The position numbers and the translations under genes were made by a program. DNA of 64,000 nucleotides from JAFEBO01 sp050730655 (GTDB taxonomy: Bacteria > Planctomycetota > Phycisphaerae > Phycisphaerales > UBA1924), in contig JBOHNL010000005.1 in assembly GCA_050730655.1 (NCBI GenBank), positions 558,001 through 622,000 of the forward strand, in the 5' to 3' direction. The first letter of the stretch is position 1. Each line of letters starts with the position of its first letter. A model generated the notes under the pieces. It saw only the letters and a list, made by a program, of their open reading frames with translations, ran no database searches and was not told the DNA's origin. Positions 18,523 through 26,925 of this stretch are shown one piece after another.

Positions 18523-19074
18523 GTGCGGCCACGCACAGAAAAGCATTGGTCTTGTCAGCTGCATCGCCCGTTACAACCGCAAACAGCAACCGCCGCGGCA
18601 CATCGTCCCCGCTCCAGGTGGTTCCCTTCCACAAAGTTGTGGATGTGCTTCTGCTTGCATACCCATCGCCGATCATCTGCCTTCGCCGACGAGCGCTGGC
18701 CCGCGGCACACGATGAACTCCTGACGCAACTTCGCGAACTCGTCAATCTTGGCAAAGCAGCTTGGGAACTACGCCTCAACAAGACCATCGGAGTCTTGCT
18801 GACCGGAACGGTTCTCAAGACCGCTCAACCCATCGTGTTCGTCGGGACGCTCGACCAGGAACGTCAGAAGAACGAAACCGACGATCGCGTGCTGTGGGTG
18901 AGCGTCGAGAACACCAGCGTGCGCTTCGAAAGGCCGCGGCTGGTAAATTCGACCGGACTGGGTCAGGTTTTTCCGCTGAAAGTTCTTTGCGGAGGGTGGC
19001 TGGTGAGGCGGGAGGATGACAAGGGAAAGTTTGTCTCGGTGATTGAGAATGGGTTTGTGATGAGCATGCGGTAA
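18523..19074 (+). CDS. hypothetical protein, N-terminus uncertain
   Basis: The C-terminal 120 codons (from about 18715; ELLTQLRELVNLGKAAWELR, then KTIGVLLTGTVLKTAQPIVF, ending FVSVIENGFVMSMR) look like real protein with alternating hydrophobic strands. The first 60 codons (Arg/His/Trp-rich) do not. A neighbouring frame ends near 18716 with a plausible segment (VVPFHKVVDVLLLAY), so the gene may be frameshifted or start internally at a non-ATG codon. I recognise no family. Confidence 0.35.
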   Translation: MRPRTEKHWSCQLHRPLQPQTATAAAHRPRSRWFPSTKLWMCFCLHTHRRSSAFADERWPAAHDELLTQLRELVNLGKAAWELRLNKTIGVLLTGTVLKTAQPIVFVGTLDQERQKNETDDRVLWVSVENTSVRFERPRLVNSTGLGQVFPLKVLCGGWLVRREDDKGKFVSVIENGFVMSMR

Positions 19075-19100
19075 ACTTTTTTTTCTTTGAATCACCTCCC

Positions 19101-19463
19101 ATGCTCGAATGGCTCCAACAGCATCCCGGCTTGATTGTGAGCGGCGGGCTTTGCCTCGTGCTGCTGGTTGCCGCGGCTCTCGCAACGCCCAGCGCGGTGG
19201 CGAGACTGCCGAACGACTTCTTCACGCGAGATCGCAGTCCCTCACTCTGGCTCAACATCGGCGGCTGGGTGCTCATCGCCGCGGGCGTTGCGATGCTGAT
19301 CTTGCCCGGCCCGGGCGCGGTCGTGTTGCTGGCGGGCGTCATGTTCGCCGACTTCCCCGGCAAACGCCGGCTCTTGCGCTGGTTCCTCGCGCATGACTCC
19401 ATTTTCAATCAACTCAACCGCATCCGCGCGAAGCGCGGCAAGCCGGCGCTGCAGAGGCCGTGA
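19101..19463 (+). CDS. PGPGW-like transmembrane protein
   Basis: 120 residues. Membrane segment 1 at about 8-30 (GLIVSGGLCLVLLVAAALA), then a juxtamembrane loop, and segments 2-3 at about 50-84 containing LILPGPGAVVLLAGVMFAD, the hallmark of the putative PGPGW transmembrane family. The C-terminus is basic (RIRAKRGKPAL). ATG 19101 has no obvious Shine-Dalgarno. Function unknown. Confidence 0.75.
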   Translation: MLEWLQQHPGLIVSGGLCLVLLVAAALATPSAVARLPNDFFTRDRSPSLWLNIGGWVLIAAGVAMLILPGPGAVVLLAGVMFADFPGKRRLLRWFLAHDSIFNQLNRIRAKRGKPALQRP

Positions 19464-19618
19464 ACAAATGATTTCGGAGAGCCAAAGGAAATTCCTTCCC
19501 GCCTCGTAGGGCACACCGCCGTCGTTCTCGACGCTTGGCGTCGCGTCGAAATGAACGCCGAGAATCGATCTCCCGCCCTGCGTCACGTCACGGGTTTTAA
19601 TTGAACGCGGCCGCCGTC

Positions 19619-20317
19619 TTACGGACAAACCAGCGCGTTATACCCCGCCACAAAGACCTGAAAGTCCGCATCATCCACGAATCCGTCGCCGTTCAGATCG
19701 GCCGGGGAGCCAAATGGCGCTGCCGGAGCCGCGCAATCGACCAGGTTGTACGTCGGTAAGAACGCGACGAAGTCGGCATCATCCACGAATCCATCCACAT
19801 TGAGATCGGCGGGGCAGCCCGCGCTCAGCCCGACATAGATCGTCGCGTGATCGAGATTGAGCCAGCCGAAGTTTTCGCTCCACGCGTAGCCGCGCAGGCG
19901 CGAGGAGACGAAGTCGATGCGCGCGGGCTGGGCCGGTGTTGCGAGTGCGCCGCCATTGAAATTGATCCAGCCTCCGTTCTCTGACCAGGCCATTCCGGAA
20001 AGTTTGCCGGCGCTGTCGGCGTTCACGCCGAAAGTGGCGCCGCTGGTGTTGGCGTAGGGCCCCGCGCCGGGACCGAGGTTGATCCAGCCGATGTTTTCGC
20101 CCCACGCAAAGCCTTTGAAGAAGCCGCCGGGCGTACTCGTGAAGAATCGCGCGCCGAGCGGCGACAGGGGCGCACCCGCATCGGCCCAGTTCAGGAAGCC
20201 AGCGTTTTCGCACCACGAAAACTTGTGCGCGGGATCGATCGAGAGCGATTGCGCGCTCGCGAAGGGTGCGAGCGCCGCCACTGCGATCCGGGCGATTTGA
20301 ACGAAGATTCGGCGCAT
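19619..20317 (-). CDS. secreted protein with ENxGWxN repeats and double dockerin
   Basis: 232 residues from ATG 20317. Signal peptide (IARIAVAALAPFASA), then four copies of a Trp-rich repeat: WCENAGFLNW, WGENIGWINL, WSENGGWINF, WSENFGWLNL, spaced about 35-50 residues. Then two dockerin repeats, ADLNVDGFVDDADFVAFL and ADLNGDGFVDDADFQVFV, ending YNALVCP. Cys residues flank the dockerins. The open frame extends to 20386, but those residues precede the signal peptide. Role unknown; the repeats suggest a small beta-sheet scaffold. Confidence 0.85.
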   Translation of the reverse strand: MRRIFVQIARIAVAALAPFASAQSLSIDPAHKFSWCENAGFLNWADAGAPLSPLGARFFTSTPGGFFKGFAWGENIGWINLGPGAGPYANTSGATFGVNADSAGKLSGMAWSENGGWINFNGGALATPAQPARIDFVSSRLRGYAWSENFGWLNLDHATIYVGLSAGCPADLNVDGFVDDADFVAFLPTYNLVDCAAPAAPFGSPADLNGDGFVDDADFQVFVAGYNALVCP

Positions 20318-20594
20318 CAAGAATGCGAGTATCGCACACGGCCATGGCTGCGCCAACACCCCGGTGAGCAAGATTCTGATGAGCAAGATTCTGGTGAGCC
20401 CGATTGGACGGGCCCTCGACGGCGATAACCAGCATTTGCCACAAACCGTCGCCGCTTCGCGTCAGCCTGTGCCCCGCCTCACCTTTTGCATTGCCGCAGT
20501 TTGGCTTGGCGACCACTTGACATCCGTTTACACTTGTGGGAGTCGATCAACCGATGGTTCAGCGCACGATCGATCGACCACGGGAGATCTTGGC

Positions 20595-21212
20595 ATGAAG
20601 CGCGTGACAATTGCACGGATCTTTGTTTTGACGGTGTTGGCCGGGGCCGCGGCATTTGTGCTCGCGGGGCCGCTGACGCCTCCGCCGGGCTCGGTCAATT
20701 CCACGGGCAAAACAACTCAGGAAATCTACGACGCGGTGCAGAGCACGGGCGCTGCCGCAGCCGGCTCGGGGCGCGTCGCGGCGGTCCCGGGCTCGGACAT
20801 GAGCGCGGGCACGATCGACATGCCCATCGTCGCGGGCTTCCCCAAGTTCACGGCTCCGATTGTCGGATTGACCTGCGATCTCGTACGGGGCACCGGCAGC
20901 GGCGGAGGCGTTCTCCCGACGCAGCTGCAGCTTTTTTCCGTGCAGCGCGATATCGACCCGATGTCAATCAGCCCGTTCAGAGCTCTCATTGGGCAGACGC
21001 TCCTGAGCACGGTCACTGTCAACCTCACCAACGCCGGCGGCATCGTTTCGTACAAGCTGACAAACGCAACGATCTCGCGCGTCAAGACCGATCTCATCCA
21101 GCGCGCCGACGGTTCGTACGCCCAGCTCGAAACCATCGTGTTCACGATGCAGAAGCTTGATATCACGAGCCCCGCCGGGACCGCCTCGTATTCCTTCGGG
21201 GTCGCGCTCTAA
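20595..21212 (+). CDS. secreted protein resembling Hcp-family fold
   Basis: 205 residues: signal peptide (IFVLTVLAGAAAFVLA), a Gly/Ala/Ser linker, and a beta-rich C-terminal region (VNLTNAGGIVSYKLTNATIS ... QLETIVFTMQKLDITSP). The order of a KLTNA strand and a closing ETIVFTMQKLDI strand resembles type VI secretion Hcp-like domains, but the signal peptide argues for ordinary export and no other T6SS gene is present. ATG 20595 follows GGGAGATCTTGGC. Assignment tentative. Confidence 0.7.
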   Translation: MKRVTIARIFVLTVLAGAAAFVLAGPLTPPPGSVNSTGKTTQEIYDAVQSTGAAAAGSGRVAAVPGSDMSAGTIDMPIVAGFPKFTAPIVGLTCDLVRGTGSGGGVLPTQLQLFSVQRDIDPMSISPFRALIGQTLLSTVTVNLTNAGGIVSYKLTNATISRVKTDLIQRADGSYAQLETIVFTMQKLDITSPAGTASYSFGVAL

Positions 21213-21460
21213 ACCCCTGGTCGTGCGTTCAGCGACCCAAGTACCTCCGTTTCCGTCAGTCTTTGAAGAAACACGCACCACGCCGCTGCGAACCGGTTGC
21301 GGCGGAACAAAACGGAAGTAGAGTTGGGTTTGCGGCACGCCACCCGGAGGCTGGACATTTTCTACAGCTGCCAAAACCTATTCACAATTGTCGAAAAGAT
21401 CGGCGGTAAGGCGTTCGCCGCGCTCGAGCAATTCATTCAAGAGGTTCGGGCGGCAACCTC

Positions 21461-22177
21461 ATGAGGACCGATCAGATCCTCTTTGCCGTTTTTGTTGCTG
21501 CGTTGTTCGCAGCAGTAGTATCCACCGCGGGCAGGTATTTGGGCGCTCGCACCGCATCTGCCGTTGCGGTCTTTTTGCTTGTTTGGTTCGCATGCGTCGG
21601 CGTGCTTGTCTATTCCGGAAGGCTGGCGAATACGAATGCCGTTCCGCCCGGCATGGCGTTCATTCTCGGCCCGGTCATCGTGTTTATATTCGCGATGTCC
21701 TTCTTTACATTCTCTCGGAAGTCCATCTGGCCTTTCGCGTTCCCGCTCTGGCTGCTGATCGGATTCCAGAGTTTCCGTGTCATTGTCGAGATGTTTATTC
21801 ATCGACTCTGGCTTGAGGGACTGGTGCCGCAGCTGCTGACCTATCGCGGCGCAAACATCGACATCTACATCGGCCTCTCCGCGCCGTTCATCGCGTGGTG
21901 GTCCACCCGATCTGCAACGGGACGAAAGTTCGCCCTTGTGTGGAATCTTCTCGGCTTGGCCGCGCTCGCCAACGTTGTTTCCCGCGCGATCATGACCGCG
22001 CCCGGCGCACTCAACTTCATCCACGCCGAGCCGCCCAATCGGATGTTCGTTTCCTTTCCTTACCTGTTCATCCCCGCGCTCTGCGTGCCGCTGGCGGTGA
22101 CGCTGCACATCGTCTCGCTACGGGTGTTGACACGTCGGCCCCAGAGTTCCCACGGCGCTCAATCTAAAGCGACTTGA
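21461..22177 (+). CDS. polytopic membrane protein, unknown
   Basis: 238 residues with about seven hydrophobic segments (ILFAVFVAALFAAVVSTAG; AVAVFLLVWFACVGVLVY; FILGPVIVFIFAMSFFTF; FAFPLWLLIGFQSFRVIVE; IGLSAPFIAWW; ALVWNLLGLAALANVVS; YLFIPALCVPLAVTLHIVSL). The C-terminal tail is short and basic. No family recognised; the even helix spacing and lack of charged motifs do not suggest a known transporter. It is convergent with the kinase gene. Confidence 0.8.
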   Translation: MRTDQILFAVFVAALFAAVVSTAGRYLGARTASAVAVFLLVWFACVGVLVYSGRLANTNAVPPGMAFILGPVIVFIFAMSFFTFSRKSIWPFAFPLWLLIGFQSFRVIVEMFIHRLWLEGLVPQLLTYRGANIDIYIGLSAPFIAWWSTRSATGRKFALVWNLLGLAALANVVSRAIMTAPGALNFIHAEPPNRMFVSFPYLFIPALCVPLAVTLHIVSLRVLTRRPQSSHGAQSKAT

Positions 22178-22339
22178 GTTGCGGAGGCCCGTGCATCCGG
22201 TCGTTGCTCGTGGCTCGCTTCTCCGAAACGGGTCTCGTCCCCCTGCTGTCGAAGCCATACGCCCGCCACGTGTCATCGGGCGACATCTGCCCTTGTTTGA
22301 TTCCCTCTGCCGCGCGAACGGGCGTTCTCCGAGATGCGT

Positions 22340-25108
22340 TTATTTCCCAAACCCCAGCTTCTCGCGCAGCCCATCCGCCCATCCGCCCGCAATGTTGACC
22401 TGCTTCAAAAACCGCTCGTCCTCCGACGCTTCGATAAACAGCAGCCTCTTCCCGTCTCCTGTCATTGTCGCGCCGAAGGCCTGGACCTGTCTCTCATCCC
22501 ACTCAAACAACTGCCGCGGCACAGAAACCGTAAGTTCGGGTTCTGCCGTGACATCCGCGACCATCTGGCGCGTCATGTCCTGCAAAAAATAGAGCGACTT
22601 TCCGTCGCGCGACCATCTGGGAAACGCCGCGCCGTGCGACAGCACAGTCACCGGCCGTTGCTTTGCGAGATCCGCCACCAGCGGATTCGGACCGACGGCA
22701 AGTTCATCGCCGCTCCCGCCCTTTGGCGAACTCGCGATCCAGCGCCCGTCCGGCGAAAGCACCGGCAGTGTCATCTGCGTGAACTGCGACTCCGATAGTG
22801 GTTGCGGCTCGCCCCCGCCATCCAGCGGTACGGCAACATGCGCAGAAAAGCCCTTTGAAGAGTTGAACCGAGCCGCGAGGCACATTTTCCCGTCCGGCGT
22901 CACGCCCCACGGAATGATGTATGTGCCTTTCTCTTTCTCCTTGACCAGTAGCCTGGGCTGATCGCTCCCGTCGGCGCGCCGGATCATGAGCCGCGATCCG
23001 TCCGCTTCGTTCGACGCGGCAAACACCAGATTTATGCCGTCGGGCGTCCACACAACCTTGTTGCAATCCGACCCGCGTAGCGCAAGCCTTCGCGTCGCGT
23101 CCTTTGCAACGTCGAGAACGAACATTTCGTAGACGCCTTCGGGCGTGTTCTGCAGTCCCGCGATCTGCTTCCCATCCGGCGACGCTGCAATATCCGCTTC
23201 AAAGTCGCCAAGCATAGCGCTCACCGCCTCGATCTTTCCGGTCATGTCGGCCGCTGCAATTCTGCGCTTGCCGATGATCCGCCCGCCCGGGACAAATGCA
23301 AGGCGATCCGGGCAGACTGTCCAACTTTCCGACGAATACCCCTGGAGCGCGCGCAAACCCGAGGTGACCGGCACCGGCCCGCCGATGCACTCGCCCTTGA
23401 TCTCATCAAAGCGGCATGCCATCAGCGCGTCCGCGCGCGAAAAAACCAGGATCCCGCCGGGAAGCGACTTTGCAAACGCGCCATCTTCCAGGAGCACGCG
23501 CTCCGTCCCGTCGACGAGCGAAGCGATCAGCGTCCGCTCGTGCCACCCGCGTGCATCCGTCATCGACGACATCACCAGCGCCCACTTCCCGCCCTCAACG
23601 CCCTGTACCCCGCCGACTCCATACGACGCCACGGAATTGAAGTCGAATATTTCCCGCGCTTTCCCGCCGTTGAGCCCGATCGCCTTCAGCACACCGCCGT
23701 TTTTTCCGGCCGTGAACAGCGCCGTGTCGGGCATTGAGAACGCCACCCGCGCCACAATTTCATCGGGTTCCTCGTACAACGTCAGCGCCGGCCCCCCCGA
23801 CAGTGGCATGTACTTGAGCGCGGATCGATCCGGCCGATCGGGACTGGTGGTTGTAAACAACAGCGATTTGCCGTCGGCGGAAATATCCATCCGCTGCGCA
23901 CCTTCGGTTCCCTTGATCATCTCGAGTTGAAAGTCGTTCATCCGCCGCACATACAGCGATGCGGTCGCCCGCGCGTTTGGGCCCGCCTTCGTCTCGCCCC
24001 GTACCACAAGCATTCGCCCATCGGCCGAAAGAACTCCGACGCCGAGCACCCGCGGCTCGTTCGGAAAGACCACGCTCAACTTTGTTGCGTCGGGGGTTGT
24101 TGACGGTGCGCGGATCCCACGCAGCATCCAGCCGCCAATGGCCGCGGCAATCATCGCCGCTGCCGCGCCGATGGCAAACCACGGCAATGTCCTTGGATAT
24201 TCCGCTGCGGACATCGAGGTGGTCGTCCACTCCCGCTGCGCGATCGCCTGCTCGAGTTCCATCCGCGCATCGCCAATATCGCGCAGCCGTTTCTTAAAGT
24301 CTTTTTCCAAGCAGCGCTTGAGTAGCTCGCGCACGCGCGTCGGTGTCCGCGCCGGCAACTTCGACCAGTCCGGTTCGCGCTCCAGCACTGCCGCAACCGT
24401 GTCGTTCGGAGTCTCACCCCGAAATGGTGACTGGCCAGTCAGGCATTCATAGAGCACACACCCAAGCGCCCAGATGTCCGCGCGCCGATCGACCGACCTG
24501 CCGCGTGCCTGCTCGGGCGACATGTATCCCGCCGTCCCCATCACGACGCCGATTGCGGTCGCCACATCCCGGCGCGGCGTGACCACCGTCGGCGCGGTCG
24601 ATATCGCCGCGCTCGATGATGAAGGAGAACCCTCTCCTCCCTTCGCAAGTCCAAAATCCAAAACCTTCGCCGCGCCTTCGCTGGTCAGCCGCACATTTGC
24701 CGGCTTCAAATCGCGATGAACAACGCCCGCATCATGCGCGACTTCGAGTCCCGCCGCAATCTGCGCGCACACCGACAGCGCCTCATCTACGGGCAGGGGC
24801 CCTTCATCGAGTCGCTCGCCGAGCGTTTTCCCTTCCACATACTCCAAAACCAAAAACCGCGCGCCATCCTTTTCCTCCACCCCGTGAATCATCGCGACGT
24901 TCGGATGATGCAATGCCGCGAGTGTTCGCGCCTCCCGCTCAAACCGCGCGAGCCGATCCGCATCCTGCGAAAACCCCGGTGGCAGTGCCTTGATCGCGAC
25001 GCTCCGCCCCAGCCGCGTATCCGTCGCCAGATACACAACCCCCATCCCCCCGCGTCCAATTTCCTTCTCAACCTTGAACGCGCCTAATTGTGTCCCCGCT
25101 TCGAGCAT
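22340..25108 (-). CDS. Ser/Thr protein kinase with C-terminal propeller sensor
   Basis: 922 residues from ATG 25108. Hanks-type kinase domain: glycine loop GRGGMGVV (18-25), K40 (VAIKAL), HRDLKPAN (131-138), DFG (151-153), and GTAGYMSPEQARG. A transmembrane helix at about 310-329 (WFAIGAAAAMIAAAIGGWML) separates it from a large external part of repeated beta-propeller blades of PD40/TolB type (ISADGKSLLFTTT, WTPDGINLVFAAS, SPDGRWIASSPKGG, RWSRDGKSLYFLQD). This architecture is common in planctomycetes and acidobacteria. Ligand and targets are unknown. GTG 25111 is an alternative start. Confidence 0.95.
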   Translation of the reverse strand: MLEAGTQLGAFKVEKEIGRGGMGVVYLATDTRLGRSVAIKALPPGFSQDADRLARFEREARTLAALHHPNVAMIHGVEEKDGARFLVLEYVEGKTLGERLDEGPLPVDEALSVCAQIAAGLEVAHDAGVVHRDLKPANVRLTSEGAAKVLDFGLAKGGEGSPSSSSAAISTAPTVVTPRRDVATAIGVVMGTAGYMSPEQARGRSVDRRADIWALGCVLYECLTGQSPFRGETPNDTVAAVLEREPDWSKLPARTPTRVRELLKRCLEKDFKKRLRDIGDARMELEQAIAQREWTTTSMSAAEYPRTLPWFAIGAAAAMIAAAIGGWMLRGIRAPSTTPDATKLSVVFPNEPRVLGVGVLSADGRMLVVRGETKAGPNARATASLYVRRMNDFQLEMIKGTEGAQRMDISADGKSLLFTTTSPDRPDRSALKYMPLSGGPALTLYEEPDEIVARVAFSMPDTALFTAGKNGGVLKAIGLNGGKAREIFDFNSVASYGVGGVQGVEGGKWALVMSSMTDARGWHERTLIASLVDGTERVLLEDGAFAKSLPGGILVFSRADALMACRFDEIKGECIGGPVPVTSGLRALQGYSSESWTVCPDRLAFVPGGRIIGKRRIAAADMTGKIEAVSAMLGDFEADIAASPDGKQIAGLQNTPEGVYEMFVLDVAKDATRRLALRGSDCNKVVWTPDGINLVFAASNEADGSRLMIRRADGSDQPRLLVKEKEKGTYIIPWGVTPDGKMCLAARFNSSKGFSAHVAVPLDGGGEPQPLSESQFTQMTLPVLSPDGRWIASSPKGGSGDELAVGPNPLVADLAKQRPVTVLSHGAAFPRWSRDGKSLYFLQDMTRQMVADVTAEPELTVSVPRQLFEWDERQVQAFGATMTGDGKRLLFIEASEDERFLKQVNIAGGWADGLREKLGFGK

Positions 25109-25195
25109 CACACGTCAGCATACCGCAACGCATTCTCTTCTCCCCCAATCTGCAAAACCCCGCCAATTCCACCTACCCTTCCCTCCCTGTCTTTT

Positions 25196-25230
25196 CGTTC
25201 CGCACGCCGAGTTCCGCGTTCCGAGTTTTT
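25196..25230. repeat. degenerate 7-bp repeat track
   Basis: On the minus strand this reads as 7-mers ACTCGGA, ACGCGGA, ACTCGGC, GTGCGGA. It is the same heptamer family as the long array at 47243-47424. Confidence 0.6.
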
Positions 25231-25250
25231 CCATCCCGCCTCATCAACAT

Positions 25251-25270
25251 TTGGCCCTTTGGCCCTTTGC
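25251..25270 (-). repeat. GGCCAAAGGGCCAAA repeat, inverted copy
   Basis: TTGGCCCTTTGGCCCTTTGC in the icd leader, the reverse complement of the copy just after icd (26767-26802) and of the one at 44010-44048. The following AAATTTGGAGCTTTGAACC supplies the icd ribosome site. Confidence 0.75.
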
Positions 25271-25289
25271 AAATTTGGAGCTTTGAACC

Positions 25290-26768
25290 ATGCCCTCCAC
25301 GATCAAGATGTCCGCCGGCAAACTCTCCGTCCCTTCCGATCCGATCATCCCATTCATCGAAGGTGACGGCACCGGCCCCGACATCTGGCGCGCCTCGGTC
25401 CGCGTCATGGACGCCGCAGTGAACAAGGCCTCCGGCGGTAAGTACAAAATCCACTGGCACGAAGTCCTCGCCGGCGAAAAGGCCTTCAACAAAACCGGCA
25501 ACTGGCTCCCCGACGAAACCATCACCGACTTCAAGAAGTACCTCGTCGGAATCAAGGGCCCGCTCACAACCCCAATCGGCGGCGGCATCCGCTCTCTCAA
25601 CGTCGCCCTCCGCCAACTTCTGGATCTCTACGTCTGCCTCCGTCCCGTGCGCTGGTTCAAGGGCGTCCCCTCACCAGTTAAGCGCCCGCAGGACTGCGAC
25701 ATGGTTCTATTCAGAGAGAACACCGAAGACATCTACGCCGGCATCGAGATGGCCCCGGGATCGCCAGAAGCGCAGAAGGTTCTCGACTTTCTCCAGCAGA
25801 ACTTCCCGAAGGATTTCACCAAGGTGCGCTTCGGCACCAAGGCCGCCGGAGATGCGTGGCAGCGCGACCTCCAGGCAATCGGCTCCCCCGCGCGCGACAA
25901 CCCCGTCCAGGTCGGCATCGGCTTCAAACCCGTTTCCTACCTCGGCACCGAGCGCCTCGTGCACAGTGCGATCGCGTTCGCGCTCAAAGAAAAGAAAAAA
26001 AACGTGACGTTGGTCCACAAGGGCAACATCATGAAGTACACAGAGGGCTCGTTCAAGGATTGGGGGTACAAGGTTGCGGTGCAGTTTTTCCGGGGGCAGG
26101 TCGTGACGGAGCGGGAGTCTTGGATTTTGGGGAATCTTGATTCGAATCCGGGGTTGAGCGCGGAGGCGAATGCGAAGATGATTGATCCGGGTTTTGACAT
26201 GATGACGGCGGATCAGAAGGGGAAGATTGTCAAGGAAGTCGAGGGCGTGATCGCGGGCATCGGCGCTTCGCATGGGGATGGGAAGTGGAAGAAGATGCTG
26301 CTTATTAAGGACAGCATTGCGGATATCACGCTGCAGCAGGTGCTGACGCGGCCGAAGGATTTTGATGTCATCGCGTGCATGAATTTGAACGGCGATTACC
26401 TTTCAGATGCGCTTGCGGCGCAGATCGGCGGCATCGGCATTGCGCCCGGCGCGAATATCAACTATGTGTCGGGGCATGCGATCTTCGAAGCCACGCACGG
26501 GACGGCGCCGAAGTATGCGAACCTTGATCAGGTGAATCCGGGATCGGTGATCTTGTCGGGCGAGATGATGCTGCGGTACATGGGCAGCGGCGGCGACAAG
26601 GTCTGGTCGGATGCAGCGGACCTCATCATCAAGGGTATGGACGGCGCGATTTCGGCCAAGACTGTGACGTACGACTTTGAGCGGTTGATGAAGGCGGAGG
26701 GTGATACTTCGGTCAAGAAAGTAAAGTGCTCCGAGTTTGCGGACGCGGTGATTAAGCACATGGGATAA
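25290..26768 (+). CDS. icd: isocitrate dehydrogenase, NADP-dependent type
   Basis: 492 residues; oxidises isocitrate to 2-oxoglutarate in the TCA cycle. Recognised by IPFIEGDGTGPDIWRA, the substrate loop GPLTTPIGGGIRSLNVALRQ (Ser of RSLN is the residue phosphorylated by AceK in E. coli), LFRENTEDIYAGIE, the HKGNIMKYTEGSFKDWGY block, metal-binding Asp in CMNLNGDYLSDALAAQIGG, and the NADP-site EATHGTAPKYA. About 75 residues longer than the E. coli enzyme, mostly an insert between IEMAPGS and GIGFKPVSY. GGAG precedes the ATG. Codon composition changes sharply near 26,000 from C-ending to G-ending. The gene has its own terminator. Confidence 0.97.
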   Translation: MPSTIKMSAGKLSVPSDPIIPFIEGDGTGPDIWRASVRVMDAAVNKASGGKYKIHWHEVLAGEKAFNKTGNWLPDETITDFKKYLVGIKGPLTTPIGGGIRSLNVALRQLLDLYVCLRPVRWFKGVPSPVKRPQDCDMVLFRENTEDIYAGIEMAPGSPEAQKVLDFLQQNFPKDFTKVRFGTKAAGDAWQRDLQAIGSPARDNPVQVGIGFKPVSYLGTERLVHSAIAFALKEKKKNVTLVHKGNIMKYTEGSFKDWGYKVAVQFFRGQVVTERESWILGNLDSNPGLSAEANAKMIDPGFDMMTADQKGKIVKEVEGVIAGIGASHGDGKWKKMLLIKDSIADITLQQVLTRPKDFDVIACMNLNGDYLSDALAAQIGGIGIAPGANINYVSGHAIFEATHGTAPKYANLDQVNPGSVILSGEMMLRYMGSGGDKVWSDAADLIIKGMDGAISAKTVTYDFERLMKAEGDTSVKKVKCSEFADAVIKHMG

Positions 26769-26802
26769 AGGGCCAAAGGGCCAAATTCTCAAAGGGTCAA
26801 AT
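26767..26802 (+). repeat. GGCCAAAGGGCCAAA repeat, forward copy
   Basis: AAAGGGCCAAAGGGCCAAAT followed by a degenerate AAAGGGTCAAAT, overlapping the icd stop codon. Inverted relative to the copy in the icd leader. Confidence 0.75.
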
Positions 26803-26812
26803 AAAAACCAGG

Positions 26813-26843
26813 ACGCGATCGACGAGAGTCGGTCGCGTTTTTT
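26813..26843 (+). terminator. intrinsic terminator of icd
   Basis: An 11-bp stem (ACGCGATCGAC / GTCGGTCGCGT, one G-U pair) with GAGA loop, followed by six T. It lies 45 bases past the icd stop. Confidence 0.92.
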
Positions 26844-26925
26844 CTTGGGGACGGTGAGGGTTGCGGAGAGGTATTCTCGCGTGTGTTTTGGGGTCTTTCG
26901 CGTATGCTGGCCTCGGGAGATTGCC

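Noticed and set aside
17905..18536. Small minus-strand open frames in the AT-richer gap
   Set aside because: No ribosome site and Cys/Arg-rich composition unlike real proteins here.
20514..20594. Promoter with TTGACA at about 20514
   Set aside because: No acceptable -10 box at 16-18 bases downstream.
20595..21212. Type VI secretion locus
   Set aside because: A single Hcp-like protein with a Sec signal and no tss genes does not make a T6SS.
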